Shown here piece by piece: positions 19,512 through 28,686 of a stretch of 64,000 nt of DNA. The notes under the pieces are model-generated. The model was given only the letters and a program-made list of their open reading frames with translations. It did not search any database and was not told where the DNA came from. Position 1 is the first letter of the stretch, and every line of letters starts with the position of its first letter. A program made the translations under genes and the position numbers. Origin of the DNA: Emcibacter sp. SYSU 3D8 (GTDB taxonomy: Bacteria; Pseudomonadota; Alphaproteobacteria; SMXS01); the NCBI RefSeq assembly GCF_039655875.1, contig NZ_JBBYXK010000003.1, forward strand, positions 186,001 to 250,000, written 5' to 3'.

Positions 19512-21611
19512 ATGCGCCCGCTGACGAGAGACGTGCTGGCGGCGCTGGAGCCTCGCGAACTGGAACTGGGCCTCGCCATGGGCTCGAGCCAGATGCTGCG
19601 TCACTGGCGTCATGGCCGCGACGCGGATGGCGTCGCCTGGCTGCTGTTCGACAAGATGGGCGCTTCCGTCAACACCATCGATGAGGAAGTGCTCAACGAA
19701 CTGGCCGATGTATTGCGCCGGCTGCTGCCGGAGAGTCCCACCGGCATCGTGATCCGGTCAGCCAAATCCGCCGGTTTCTGCGCCGGCGCCGACGTCAGCC
19801 GGTTCAGTGGCCAGGTGGACCCCGCCGAGGCTGAGCGCCAGTTGCTGCAAGGTCACATGGTGCTCGACGCCATTTCCGAACTCGCCATACCGACGGTGGC
19901 GGTCGTGCATGGCCATTGTCTGGGCGGCGGTCTCGAACTGGCGCTTGCCTGCCGCACCCGCATCGCCATCGACGGCGCGTCCCTGGGATTTCCCGAGGTG
20001 CTGCTCGGTCTCCATCCGGGCCTTGGCGGCACCGTACGTTCGGTCAACCTGATCGCGCCGGTCGAGGCCATGACCATGATGCTGACCGGCAAGACGCTCG
20101 ATGCCGGCCGCGCAAAGGCGGTCGGCCTCGTTGATCTGGTGACGCAGGAGAGGCATGTTGCCGCCGCTGTCCGCGCCGCCGTCGAGGGCGGGCTCACGCC
20201 GCCGCGGCCGACACGGCGCGCCCGGATCGAGCGCATGCCGATATTGCGCCGGTTCCTCGCCAACCGGATGCGCGCCCAGGTGCGCAAGCGGGCGCGCGAG
20301 GAGCACTATCCCGCGCCCTTTGCGCTGGTCGATCTCTGGGAGAAATTCGCCGACCGGCCGGGCGCCATGCGCAACGAGGAGATCAAGAGCTTTGCGGGCC
20401 TGCTGGCAGGCCGCACGGCGCAGAACCTGATCCGGGTTTTCTCGTTGCGCGAGGCACTGCGCAAGATGGGTGAATCCGGCAAGCCGCTGCACCATGTCCA
20501 TGTCATCGGCGCCGGCTCCATGGGCGGGGACATCGCCGGATGGTGCGCCCTCAAAGGGTTGCGGGTCACGTTGTCGGACCAGAAGCCCGAGGCCATCGGC
20601 GACGCCATTCGCCGGGCCGGCGCGCTGTACCGCAAACGGCAGATGAAAGGCATCGACATCCGCGATGCGCTCGACCGGCTGATCCCCGATCCGCGCGGCC
20701 ATGGCGTGGCGCAGGCGGATCTGGTTATCGAGGCGGTGCCCGAGAACCTGGAGCTGAAGAAGTCGATCTATGACAGCATCGAGCCGCGCATGAAGCCGTC
20801 GGCGCTGCTTGCCACCAACACCTCCAGCATCTCGCTGGACGATCTGGGGGCGGACCTGCGCAATCCCGGCCGTCTCGTGGGGCTGCATTTCTTCAATCCG
20901 GTCGCACGCATGGACCTGGTCGAAGTCGTCGCCCACCAGGAGATATTCGACGTCACCTTCAGCCGGGCGCGGGCCTTCGTGCGGCAGATCGGCAAGCTGC
21001 CTGCGCCGGTGGCCAGCGAGCCCGGCTTCCTGGTAAACCGGGCACTGATGCCCTACATGGCCGAGGCTATGATCATGCTCGAGGACGGCCTCGGCGGCCC
21101 GACCATCGATGCGGCGGCGGAGAAGTTCGGCATGCCGGTCGGGCCGGTCGAGCTGGCCGACAGGGTCGGGCTGGATATCTGCCTTGCCGTGGCCGACATG
21201 CTCCAGGAGAAGCTGCGGACACCGGCGACACCGGGCATGGACCGGCTGCGCGACAAGGTGGCGCGCAACGAACTGGGTATGAAAACGGGCAAGGGATTCT
21301 ACTCCTGGACTGGCGGCAAACCGCGCAAGGGCCGCGCGGGCGATCCGCCCGCCGATACGGCCGACCGTCTGATACTGCCCATGCTCAACGCCTGCGTCGC
21401 CTGTCTGCGCGAGGGCGTCGTTGCCGAGGAAAATACTGTCGATGCCGCCATGATCTTCGGGGCAGGCTTCGCGCCGTTTACCGGTGGACCCCTGCACTAT
21501 GCGCGCAGCCAGGGTGTCGAGGACATTGTCCGCAAGCTGATGGACCTTGCCGGTCACCACGGTCCTCGGTTCGACCCGGATGAAGGCTGGATGAATCTTG
21601 CCGAGGAGTGA
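19512..21611 (+). CDS. fadJ: 3-hydroxyacyl-CoA dehydrogenase / enoyl-CoA hydratase, FadJ type
   Basis: This 699-aa bifunctional enzyme performs the two middle steps of beta-oxidation. The N-terminal crotonase domain (about 20-210) shows SAKSAGFCAGADVSRF and HGHCLGGGLELALACRTRIA followed by GFPEVLLGLHPGLGGTVR. The NAD-binding dehydrogenase domain starts with VHVIGAGSMGGDIAGWCALKGL (about residue 335) and includes NTSSISLDDLG, GLHFFNPVARMDLVEVV and GFLVNRALMPYMAEA. The ATG at 19512 is one base after the thiolase stop. The next gene begins inside its last codons, so the operon is tightly coupled. Confidence 0.93.
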   Translation: MRPLTRDVLAALEPRELELGLAMGSSQMLRHWRHGRDADGVAWLLFDKMGASVNTIDEEVLNELADVLRRLLPESPTGIVIRSAKSAGFCAGADVSRFSGQVDPAEAERQLLQGHMVLDAISELAIPTVAVVHGHCLGGGLELALACRTRIAIDGASLGFPEVLLGLHPGLGGTVRSVNLIAPVEAMTMMLTGKTLDAGRAKAVGLVDLVTQERHVAAAVRAAVEGGLTPPRPTRRARIERMPILRRFLANRMRAQVRKRAREEHYPAPFALVDLWEKFADRPGAMRNEEIKSFAGLLAGRTAQNLIRVFSLREALRKMGESGKPLHHVHVIGAGSMGGDIAGWCALKGLRVTLSDQKPEAIGDAIRRAGALYRKRQMKGIDIRDALDRLIPDPRGHGVAQADLVIEAVPENLELKKSIYDSIEPRMKPSALLATNTSSISLDDLGADLRNPGRLVGLHFFNPVARMDLVEVVAHQEIFDVTFSRARAFVRQIGKLPAPVASEPGFLVNRALMPYMAEAMIMLEDGLGGPTIDAAAEKFGMPVGPVELADRVGLDICLAVADMLQEKLRTPATPGMDRLRDKVARNELGMKTGKGFYSWTGGKPRKGRAGDPPADTADRLILPMLNACVACLREGVVAEENTVDAAMIFGAGFAPFTGGPLHYARSQGVEDIVRKLMDLAGHHGPRFDPDEGWMNLAEE

Positions 21612-23433
21612 TCCATCCTTCCACGAGGACGTGACGCGCCTCGTCGACGCCGTCATCGAAAGAGTCGGCAAGCGTATTGTCCTGGGCCTGCCGCTGGGAC
21701 TTGGCAAGGCCAGCCATGTGGCCAACGAGCTTGTCGGCCGGGCCGCCGCCGATCCAGGCATCTCGCTGACCATCGTCACGGCGTTGACCCTTGAGACGCC
21801 GCGGGGCGCGAGTGAACTGGAACGCCGGTTCATGGAACCCCTTGCGGACAGGCTGTTCGCCGGCTGGCCCGGATTGTCCTATGCCGCAATGCTCCGCGCC
21901 GGGACGCTGCCCGCGAACGTCGAGGTGCGCGAATTCTTCCTGCAAGCCGGTCAGTGGCTTGGAGTGCCCCGTGCCCAGCAAAACTATATCTCGGGCAACT
22001 ACACCCATGTGTGGCGGTACCTGCTCGATGCCGGTGTCAATGTGGTCGCCCAGCTGGTCGCGTCGGACGGTCAGGACTGCAGCTTGAGCTGCAACCCGGA
22101 TCTGACGCTCGACCTGCTGCGCGCCCGGCGCGAAGGCCGTGCGGACTTCGTCATGATCGGGCAGGTAAACGCCGAGCTGCCCTTCATGGGCGGCAGCGCT
22201 CGTGTCGAGAGGGCGGAATTCGATTATCTTCTGGACGATCCCGCCTGCGCCTTTCCGTTGTTCGGCCCACCCAACCAGCCGGTCAGCCTGTCGCATTATG
22301 CCATCGGCTTCCGGGTGGCGGCCCTGATACCAGATGGCGGTACGCTGCAGATCGGTATCGGCACCATGGGCGACGCAGTCTGCCATGCGCTGTCGTTGCG
22401 CCACCAGAACAATGCCGCCTTCCGCGCGGTGCTCGATGCGCTTGGCGAGACGCCGCTGCATGCGGCGCCATTCGAGCAGGGCTTGTACGGGTGTAGCGAG
22501 ATGATCGCCGACGGCTTCCTGGCGCTGCTGGAGAACGGCGTCATATCGCGGCGTGTCGGCGGCAAGGCGATCCATGCAGCGTTCTTCCTGGGCTCGCGAG
22601 AATTCTACCGGCGCCTGCGCGAGATGCCGGCGGCCCGGCGCGATCTCATCGATATGACGTCGGTGACCTTCGTCAACGAACTCTATGGCGGTGAAGACGA
22701 GAAGTGCCGCGCGCGTGTCGGCGGCCTGTTCTTCAACAGCGCCATGATGGCGACTCTCATGGGTGCGGCCGTCTCGGACGGGCTCGAGGACGGACGGGTG
22801 GTGAGCGGCATCGGCGGGCAATACAATTTTGTCGCCCAGGCCTTTGCATTGCAGGGCGCGCGGTCGATCATCGCGGTCGATGCGGTCCGCACCCGGGCAG
22901 GGGAAACGTCGTCCAACGTGGTGTGGTCCTATGGACACGTATCGATCCCGCGGCACCTTCGCGACATGGTCGTTACGGAATACGGCATTGCCGACCTGCG
23001 CGGGAAAACGGATGCGGCCGTCATCGCTGCCATGCTGTCCGTCACCGACAGCGCCTTCCAGCTGCCGTTGGTGAAGCGCGCCAAGGCTGCCGGGAAATTG
23101 CCGAAAAGCTTCCGGCTTGGCTCCAGCCTGGAACTTAACAATGCGGCCCATGTGACCGGCGTGCTCGAGCCTTTGCGGCGTCAGGGATTGCTGCCCGAAT
23201 ATCCGTTCGGGACTGATTTCACACCCGAGGAGCAGCGGCTTCTTCCCGCTTTGGACCGACTTCGGCGGGCGGGGCGGCGGGAATTGGCCTCGCATGCGAT
23301 CCGTGGTTTTCTTGCCGGGGATGGCGAGGATCTGCGGCCCTTGCTGGATCGCATGGGGCTTGGCCGGCGGTCAGGCATGAGGGAGCGGGTCTACGCGGCG
23401 CTGCTCGGTGGCGCGCTTGCTTCGGGAACATGA
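21598..23433 (+). CDS. Acetyl-CoA hydrolase/transferase family protein
   Basis: This 611-aa protein belongs to the acetyl-CoA hydrolase/transferase (4-hydroxybutyrate CoA-transferase, class I) family. Recognisable parts are GKRIVLGLPLGLGKASHVANELVGRA, IPDGGTLQIGIGTMGDAVCHAL (around 243) and the C-terminal AcetylCoA_hyd_C block VSGIGGQYNFVAQAFALQGARSIIAVDAVRT and VVTEYGIADLRGKT. It may move CoA between acyl groups or release acids from acyl-CoA at the end of beta-oxidation. The start is TTG 21598, overlapping the fadJ end by 14 bases with GGATGAATC upstream. Substrate is inferred only from context. Confidence 0.88.
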   Translation: MPRSDPSFHEDVTRLVDAVIERVGKRIVLGLPLGLGKASHVANELVGRAAADPGISLTIVTALTLETPRGASELERRFMEPLADRLFAGWPGLSYAAMLRAGTLPANVEVREFFLQAGQWLGVPRAQQNYISGNYTHVWRYLLDAGVNVVAQLVASDGQDCSLSCNPDLTLDLLRARREGRADFVMIGQVNAELPFMGGSARVERAEFDYLLDDPACAFPLFGPPNQPVSLSHYAIGFRVAALIPDGGTLQIGIGTMGDAVCHALSLRHQNNAAFRAVLDALGETPLHAAPFEQGLYGCSEMIADGFLALLENGVISRRVGGKAIHAAFFLGSREFYRRLREMPAARRDLIDMTSVTFVNELYGGEDEKCRARVGGLFFNSAMMATLMGAAVSDGLEDGRVVSGIGGQYNFVAQAFALQGARSIIAVDAVRTRAGETSSNVVWSYGHVSIPRHLRDMVVTEYGIADLRGKTDAAVIAAMLSVTDSAFQLPLVKRAKAAGKLPKSFRLGSSLELNNAAHVTGVLEPLRRQGLLPEYPFGTDFTPEEQRLLPALDRLRRAGRRELASHAIRGFLAGDGEDLRPLLDRMGLGRRSGMRERVYAALLGGALASGT

Positions 23434-23449
23434 ATGGGCTCACCGCGTT
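23425..23449 (+). promoter_or_regulatory. Sigma EcfG-type promoter of the 67-aa membrane protein
   Basis: GGAAC (23425-23429), a 16-base spacer and CGTT (23446-23449) match exactly. The -35 lies in the last codons of the acetyl-CoA hydrolase gene. The predicted start near 23456 is two bases before the ATG at 23458, so either the mRNA is leaderless or translation starts at the in-frame ATG 23509. Confidence 0.6.
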
Positions 23450-23457
23450 GACGGGGC

Positions 23458-23661
23458 ATGACCAAGGAACTCGACGATTCAAATCTCCATCCTGAGGATC
23501 CGCCGGTGATGACCGGGGAAGAGGCCCGTCAGGGCCGGCTCTACGAGCGGACCAGCGGCCGGCGCTGGATGGCGCTGTTCTTCCTCATCGCGCTGGTGTC
23601 GGCCCTCGCCCTCATCATCTATGTATTCGGCGGCAGCGCGGCGCCGCCTGTGAAGGGGTAG
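23458..23661 (+). CDS. Small single-span membrane protein, putative stress gene
   Basis: This 67-aa protein has an acidic/polar head (MTKELDDSNLHPEDPPVMTGEEARQGRLYERTSGRR) and one predicted membrane helix at about residues 38-58 (MALFFLIALVSALALIIYVFGG), so it is probably anchored with a cytoplasmic head. No family is recognised. ATG 23458 is preceded by GACGGGG, but the promoter upstream would make the transcript almost leaderless; ATG 23509 (50 aa) with GAGGA upstream is the alternative. The exact stress-type promoter argues that it is a real gene. Confidence 0.6.
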   Translation: MTKELDDSNLHPEDPPVMTGEEARQGRLYERTSGRRWMALFFLIALVSALALIIYVFGGSAAPPVKG

Positions 23662-23731
23662 CGGGCACTTTTCCGTATCGGCCTGCGGCCGGATGGATTA
23701 GCTATCGCCCCAGCACAGGGGGTGATGGCCG

Positions 23732-24886
23732 ATGGGCCGACAGGGCGCGAATTGGCTGCTGCTGATTGCCATGGTGGCGGTGTCCGCCAATCTTCGGCCG
23801 GCCATCAGTTCCGTTCCACCGCTGCTCGACACCATCCGCACCGCGTTGGGTCTCAGCCACGCTGCGGCAGGTCTCGTCACCACCATTCCCGTGCTGCTCA
23901 TGGGCATCGTGCCCGCCTTCGCCGCCCTGCTGGCGGGGCGCCAGGGCAGCGAGCGCGTGGTCCTTGCCTCTGTCCTGTTGGTGGGTGCCGGGGCGCTGGC
24001 GCGGTTGGCCGAATTCTCGGTTGTCCTCTATCTGTCGGCGGCGCTGTGCGGCGTGGGGATCGCCGCGGCGCAGACCTTGCTGCCCGAGATCGCCAAGCGG
24101 CGCTTCGGCGATTCCGCGGCACTGGTAATGGCTGTCCAGGCCACGGCGATGACCGCGGGCGCGGGTCTAGCCGCCGTATTGACGCCGGGCCTGTCGGCCT
24201 CGTGGTCCGCCGCACTTGCCTGGTGGACGGCACCGGCGCTTGCCGGCGCCCTGCTCTGGCTGGTGGTGGCGGGCGTGCGCAAGCAGGCCGCCAGCGACGC
24301 CGGGCCCCGCTTCGGCTTTCCCATGCGCAGCCGCATGGCCTGGCGCATCACCCTGTTCGCGGCCATGTCGTCGGCCATGTTCTACACCACCCTGACCTGG
24401 ATTCCGCCGACCTATGCCGAGGCGGGCTGGTCGAGCGGCCAGACCGGCACCCTGCTGCTGGTGTTGTCGCTTGCCCAGATGGCGGCGTCGCTGGGCGTGA
24501 CATGGTTCGCGCGCCACGCGGGCGACCGGCGCTGGCAGCTGATCGGCTCGGTGGCGCTGGGCGCCGCCGGCTGCGCGGGTCTGGCGTTCGCGCCCATGGC
24601 CGCGCCCTGGACGTGGATGATCTGCGTCGGCGTGTCCACGGGCGCCATGTTTCCCCTCTCGCTGATGCTGCCGGTCGACTACGAGGACAGGCCCGATGCA
24701 TTGCGCCGGCTGTCGGCCATGAGCCTCACGGGCGGCTATGTGCTGGCGGCGGCCGGACCGGTCCTGTTCGGCTGGCTGCGCGAAGGCTCGGGCGGTTACG
24801 CGCCGTCCTATCTGGCGCTCGCCGCCTCGGCGGTGGCGGCCAGCGTGATGTGCCTGGGCTTCCGGCCCAGGGGACGCGATAGGTGA
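23732..24886 (+). CDS. MFS transporter, CynX/NimT type
   Basis: This 384-aa inner-membrane protein with about 12 hydrophobic spans resembles the CynX/NimT branch (cyanate, nitroimidazole) of the major facilitator superfamily. The first helix ends in ANLRPAISSVPPLLDTIRTALGLSHAAAGLVTTIPVLLMG, and residues about 250-330 include MICVGVSTGAMFPLSLMLPVDYEDRPDALRRLSAMSLTGGYVLAAAGP. ATG 23732 has AGGGGGTG upstream. An open frame shifted by one base runs in parallel from 23722 but codes no recognisable protein. The substrate is unknown. It ends 19 bases before a bidirectional hairpin shared with copA. Confidence 0.88.
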   Translation: MGRQGANWLLLIAMVAVSANLRPAISSVPPLLDTIRTALGLSHAAAGLVTTIPVLLMGIVPAFAALLAGRQGSERVVLASVLLVGAGALARLAEFSVVLYLSAALCGVGIAAAQTLLPEIAKRRFGDSAALVMAVQATAMTAGAGLAAVLTPGLSASWSAALAWWTAPALAGALLWLVVAGVRKQAASDAGPRFGFPMRSRMAWRITLFAAMSSAMFYTTLTWIPPTYAEAGWSSGQTGTLLLVLSLAQMAASLGVTWFARHAGDRRWQLIGSVALGAAGCAGLAFAPMAAPWTWMICVGVSTGAMFPLSLMLPVDYEDRPDALRRLSAMSLTGGYVLAAAGPVLFGWLREGSGGYAPSYLALAASAVAASVMCLGFRPRGRDR

Positions 24887-24904
24887 CGGACGCCCGACGC
24901 TCGT

Positions 24905-24942
24905 CTGTTTGCCGTTCCCGCGATGGCCGGGACGACAAACAG
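24905..24942. terminator. Bidirectional hairpin between cynX-like gene and copA
   Basis: Arms CTGTTTGCCGTTCCCG (24905-24920) and CGGGACGACAAACAG (24928-24942) pair over about 14 bases around a short loop. It fills the 58-base gap between two convergent genes, where a terminator for both strands is expected. Confidence 0.7.
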
Positions 24943-24944
24943 AA

Positions 24945-27287
24945 TCAGAGCGTTGCCCGCCGCAGCCGCAGCGCGTTGCCGATCACGCTGACCGACGAGA
25001 GCGACATGGCCGCGGCGGCGAAGATCGGCGTCAGCAGGATGCCGAAATGCGGGTACAGCACGCCCGCCGCCAGCGGCACGCCCAGGGCGTTGTAGACGAA
25101 GGCCAGGAACAGGTTCTGGCGGATATTGCGCATGGTTGCCCGGCTGAGGCGGCGCGCGCGCAGGATGCCGGACAGGTCGCCTTGCAGCAGGGTGATGCCG
25201 GCACTCTCCATGGCCACGTCGGTGCCCGATCCCATGGCAATGCCCACGTCGGCGGCGGCGAGCGCCGGCGCGTCGTTGACGCCGTCACCAGCCATGGCAA
25301 CCACGCGGCCTTCCGCTCTCAGCGTGTCGACCAGCGCCTGCTTGTCGCCGGGCAGCACCTCGGCGTGGACCTCGTCGATGCCCAGGCTGTCCGCCACGGC
25401 TCTTGCCGTCGTCAGGTTGTCGCCTGTCAGCATGACGATGCGGATGTTCTGCCGGTGCAGGCCCTCGACCACGGACCTGGCATTGTGCTTGATCCGGTCC
25501 GCGATGGCGATGACGCCGCCGACGCGGCCGTCAAGCGCCACGAATACGGCGGTCGCGCCATGATCGCGCAGCCGGTCGGCCTGTTCGGCCAGGTGCGACG
25601 TCTCGACGCCCTGCTCGGCGAGGAAACCGGCGTTGCCGATGGCGACCTTCCGCCCCTCCACCGTGCCCAGCACGCCCTTGCCCGGCGGGCTGTCGAAGCC
25701 GGTGACCGGTGGAATCGAGAGGCCGCGATCCTCGGCAGCGCGAATGATGGCGCGGGCAAGCGGATGCTCGCTGGGCCGCTCCAGCCCGGCCGCGAGCCGT
25801 AGCAGGTCGTCCTCGTCGACGCCGGCCGCGGTGACCACGCTGCTGACGCCCGGCCGGCCTTCGGTGAGCGTGCCGGTCTTGTCGACCACCACGGTGTCCA
25901 CCTTCTCCATGCGCTCGAGCGCCTCGGCGTCGCGGACCAGCACGCCCGCCTGCGCGCCTCGGCCCACGCCGATCATGATCGCCATGGGCGTCGCGAGTCC
26001 GAGCGCGCATGGGCAGGCGATGATCAGCACGGTGACGGCGGCGACGAGGCCGTGCGGCACCCGCGGATCAGGTCCCCAGATCGACCAGGCGACGAAGGCC
26101 GCGAAGGCCACGCCGATCACGGCGGGAACGAACCAGGCGGCCACGGAATCCGCAAGCCGCTGCATCGGTGCGCGGCTGCGCTGGGCGGTCGCCACCATGT
26201 CGACGATGCGGGCCAGCACGGTGTCCGAACCCACGCCCTCGGCGGTAACGGTGATCGCGCCGCTCTGGTTGACCGTGCCGCCGATCACCTTGTCGCCAGG
26301 CTCCTTGGTGACAGGCTGGGATTCGCCGGTCACCATGGATTCGTCGACCGCCGAGCGGCCTTCGGTGACGACGCCGTCGACCGCCACCTTCTCGCCGGGC
26401 CGCACGCGAATGCTGTCGCCCCGGGCGATCTCGGCGATGTCGACCTCATCCTCGCTGCCATCGGGCTTCAGCAGCCGTGCGGTGCGCGGCGACAGTCCCA
26501 GCAGGGCGCGGATGGCGCCCGAGGTACGTTCGCGGGCGCGCAGCTCCAGCACCTGCCCGACCAGCACCAGTACCGTGATCACGGCGGCGGCCTCGAAATA
26601 GAGCGCGACCGATCCGTTGTGGTCGCGGAAGGTGGCCGGGAAGATGTCCGGGAAAACCAGCGCGATGGTGCTGTAGACCCACGCGACCAGCGTGCCCAGC
26701 GCAACCAGCGTGAACATGTTGAGGTGCCGTCCCACCACCGAGCGCCAGCCGCGCAGGATGAACGGCCAGCCCGACCAGAACACGACCGGCGTCGCCAGTC
26801 CGAACTGGATCCAGCCCGAAGTGGGCATGTCGATCAGTCCGTGCCAGCCCAGCAGGTGGCCGCCCATCTCCAGGGCGAACAGCGGCAGGGTCAGCACCAG
26901 GCCCAGCCAGAAGCGGCGGGCCATATAGGACATTTCCGCGCTGCGCGGTGTGTGCCCGGTCGGCACCATGGGCTCGAGCGCCATGCCGCAGATCGGGCAG
27001 TCGCCTGGACCTTCCTGATGGATCTCGGGATGCATCGGACAGGTGTAGACGGCGTGCTCGTCGCCCGGCGCTGGCGGCGGCGCGGGGGACAGATATTTCT
27101 CCGGGTCGCCCTCGAACCTGGTCTTGCAACCAGCCGAGCAGAAGTGGAAGGCCTCGCCCTTGTGGATGGCCGAATGCTTCGCCGTGGCAGGATCGACATT
27201 CATGCCGCATACCGGATCCTTCACGACACGACTCTCGGCCGCAGCGCCGTGCGCGCCGTGATCGCTATGGGTATGAGCTTTTTTCAT
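24945..27287 (-). CDS. copA: Copper-exporting P1B-type ATPase with YHS and CPMHPE metal-binding modules
   Basis: This 780-aa inner-membrane pump is likely to export Cu(I). The N-terminus is His-rich and holds a YHS domain ([12 protein letters not shown] to [12 protein letters not shown], residues 22-57), then a heavy-metal-binding YTCPMHPEI...[10 protein letters not shown] module (81-105); the usual GMxCxxC domain is absent. Eight membrane spans include the ion-path motif CPC (425-427). Phosphorylation DKTGT starts at Asp469; TGES is at 320-323 and [12 protein letters not shown] near the end. The start ATG 27287 has AGGTTA upstream. A G-tract palindrome 35 bases upstream looks like a copper-responsive operator. 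Confidence 0.95.
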   Translation of the reverse strand: MKKAHTHSDHGAHGAAAESRVVKDPVCGMNVDPATAKHSAIHKGEAFHFCSAGCKTRFEGDPEKYLSPAPPPAPGDEHAVYTCPMHPEIHQEGPGDCPICGMALEPMVPTGHTPRSAEMSYMARRFWLGLVLTLPLFALEMGGHLLGWHGLIDMPTSGWIQFGLATPVVFWSGWPFILRGWRSVVGRHLNMFTLVALGTLVAWVYSTIALVFPDIFPATFRDHNGSVALYFEAAAVITVLVLVGQVLELRARERTSGAIRALLGLSPRTARLLKPDGSEDEVDIAEIARGDSIRVRPGEKVAVDGVVTEGRSAVDESMVTGESQPVTKEPGDKVIGGTVNQSGAITVTAEGVGSDTVLARIVDMVATAQRSRAPMQRLADSVAAWFVPAVIGVAFAAFVAWSIWGPDPRVPHGLVAAVTVLIIACPCALGLATPMAIMIGVGRGAQAGVLVRDAEALERMEKVDTVVVDKTGTLTEGRPGVSSVVTAAGVDEDDLLRLAAGLERPSEHPLARAIIRAAEDRGLSIPPVTGFDSPPGKGVLGTVEGRKVAIGNAGFLAEQGVETSHLAEQADRLRDHGATAVFVALDGRVGGVIAIADRIKHNARSVVEGLHRQNIRIVMLTGDNLTTARAVADSLGIDEVHAEVLPGDKQALVDTLRAEGRVVAMAGDGVNDAPALAAADVGIAMGSGTDVAMESAGITLLQGDLSGILRARRLSRATMRNIRQNLFLAFVYNALGVPLAAGVLYPHFGILLTPIFAAAAMSLSSVSVIGNALRLRRATL

Positions 27288-27321
27288 GGCGGTAACCTGC
27301 TCCTGGCTTTCCTGCCTTCAT

Positions 27322-27342
27322 ATATACCCCTGGGGGGTATAT
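27322..27342 (-). promoter_or_regulatory. CsoR-like operator in front of copA
   Basis: A perfect inverted repeat, ATATACCCC (27322-27330), TGG, GGGGTATAT (27334-27342), lies 35 bases upstream of the copA ATG. C/G-tract palindromes flanked by AT are typical binding sites of CsoR/RcnR-family metal sensors. No csoR gene is in the window. Confidence 0.6.
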
Positions 27343-27440
27343 GGCAAGGTCTGCGGCAGCGGGTCCGGCCGATGCCGGACACGCATGATATAGGCGCTGA
27401 GGCAGGCGTTGTCGCGGCGGCGAGCCGATCCGGGCTGGGG

Positions 27441-28538
27441 TTACATCCTCAGGATCGGCTTGATCACCTCGCCGGTCACGGCGCTGTCGTGCACCGCCTG
27501 GTTGATGTCGGCGAAGTCGTAATATTTCACGAACTTGTCGTAGGGCAGCTGCCCGTTGCGCCACAACTCGGCCAGATAGGGCACGAAGGTCTGGGTGACG
27601 CTGTCGCCCATCACCACGCCCTTGATGCCGCGGCCCAGGCCGATATTGTCCATGCTGAACGGAATCTCGATGCCGCCTGGTGTGGCGCCGACCTGGGCGC
27701 ACCAGCCGGGGCGGGCGAGGCAGTCGACCGCCTGGCGCACGGCGACGGGCACGCCCGAGCATTCCGCCGAGAAATCCGCGCCGCGCCGGGTGATCTTGCG
27801 GATCTCGGAAACGGGATTCTGGCTGCTGGCGTCGATGCAGTGGGTCGCGCCCAGCTCGGCGGCCATGTCGAGGCGCGAGCGGCGCACATCGACGGCGATG
27901 ATGGTCGCGCAGCCAGCCAGCTTCGCCCCCATGATCGCTGACAGACCGACTGTCCCGACGCCGAACACGGCGACGGACGAGCCGGAAGGTGGCCGCAGCG
28001 CGTTCAGTACCGTACCCGCGCCGGTGGTCAGGCCGCAGCCGAGCGGCCCCATCAGCTCCAGCGGCAAATCGGACGGGATCTTGTTGACGCTGCGCGCCGG
28101 TGTCAGCGACCAGGTCGCGAACGACGACTGGCCCACGAACCGGCCGCGCAAGGGCTGGCCGTGCTGGTTCAGCGGCGAGCTGCCGTCACCGCGCAGGCCC
28201 ATCAGGTTTCGGTCCACGAACTCGTCGCAATAGGCGGTCTTGGCCTCGAGGCAGCTGTGGCAATGGCCGCAGCTGTCGCCGCTCAGCACCACGTGATCGC
28301 CCACCTTCAGATGGGTGACCGCGCTGCCGACCTTCTCGATCACGCCCGACCCTTCGTGGCCCAGCACCATGGGCAACGGAATGGCGATGTCCTGGTTCTT
28401 CACCGCGATGTCGGTGTGGCAGATGCCGCTGGCGACAATGCGCACCAGCACCTCGTCGGGACGCGGATCGTCCACGTCCACTTCCTCGATGACGAAATCG
28501 CCCTTCGCTTCCCGCACGACCGCTGCCAGCGCCTTCAT
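27441..28538 (-). CDS. Zinc-dependent alcohol dehydrogenase
   Basis: This 365-aa cytosolic enzyme belongs to the medium-chain dehydrogenase superfamily, closest in pattern to AdhC/aryl-alcohol dehydrogenases. It shows catalytic zinc ligands in ASGICHTD and GHEGSGVIEKVG, the structural zinc site CGHCHSCLEAKTAYC (C-x2-C-x2-C-x7-C), and the NAD-binding VAVFGVGTVGLSAIMGAKLAG followed by an acidic DVRRSRL. ATG 28538 with GGGAGA upstream was chosen over a much longer 5' frame. It probably oxidises a primary or aromatic alcohol with NAD. It is divergent from the epoxide hydrolase-like gene. Confidence 0.92.
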   Translation of the reverse strand: MKALAAVVREAKGDFVIEEVDVDDPRPDEVLVRIVASGICHTDIAVKNQDIAIPLPMVLGHEGSGVIEKVGSAVTHLKVGDHVVLSGDSCGHCHSCLEAKTAYCDEFVDRNLMGLRGDGSSPLNQHGQPLRGRFVGQSSFATWSLTPARSVNKIPSDLPLELMGPLGCGLTTGAGTVLNALRPPSGSSVAVFGVGTVGLSAIMGAKLAGCATIIAVDVRRSRLDMAAELGATHCIDASSQNPVSEIRKITRRGADFSAECSGVPVAVRQAVDCLARPGWCAQVGATPGGIEIPFSMDNIGLGRGIKGVVMGDSVTQTFVPYLAELWRNGQLPYDKFVKYYDFADINQAVHDSAVTGEVIKPILRM

Positions 28539-28600
28539 CTCGTTCTCCCTGTCTGATCCGGATCGAGAGTAACCCGGCGCCGCTGCCAATTGCACGCGCG

Positions 28601-28632
28601 CCAAAATGCGCCCGTGCCAAAATGCGCCCGTG
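28601..28632. repeat. Tandem duplication of a 16-base unit
   Basis: CCAAAATGCGCCCGTG occurs twice back to back (28601-28616 and 28617-28632) in the gap between the divergent dehydrogenase and epoxide hydrolase genes. It may be a slippage duplication or a doubled regulator site. Confidence 0.9.
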
Positions 28633-28686
28633 ACTGCCGGCATCCTGGCCGCATACCATGGCGCATCCTGGGGAGAGGAGCGCACC

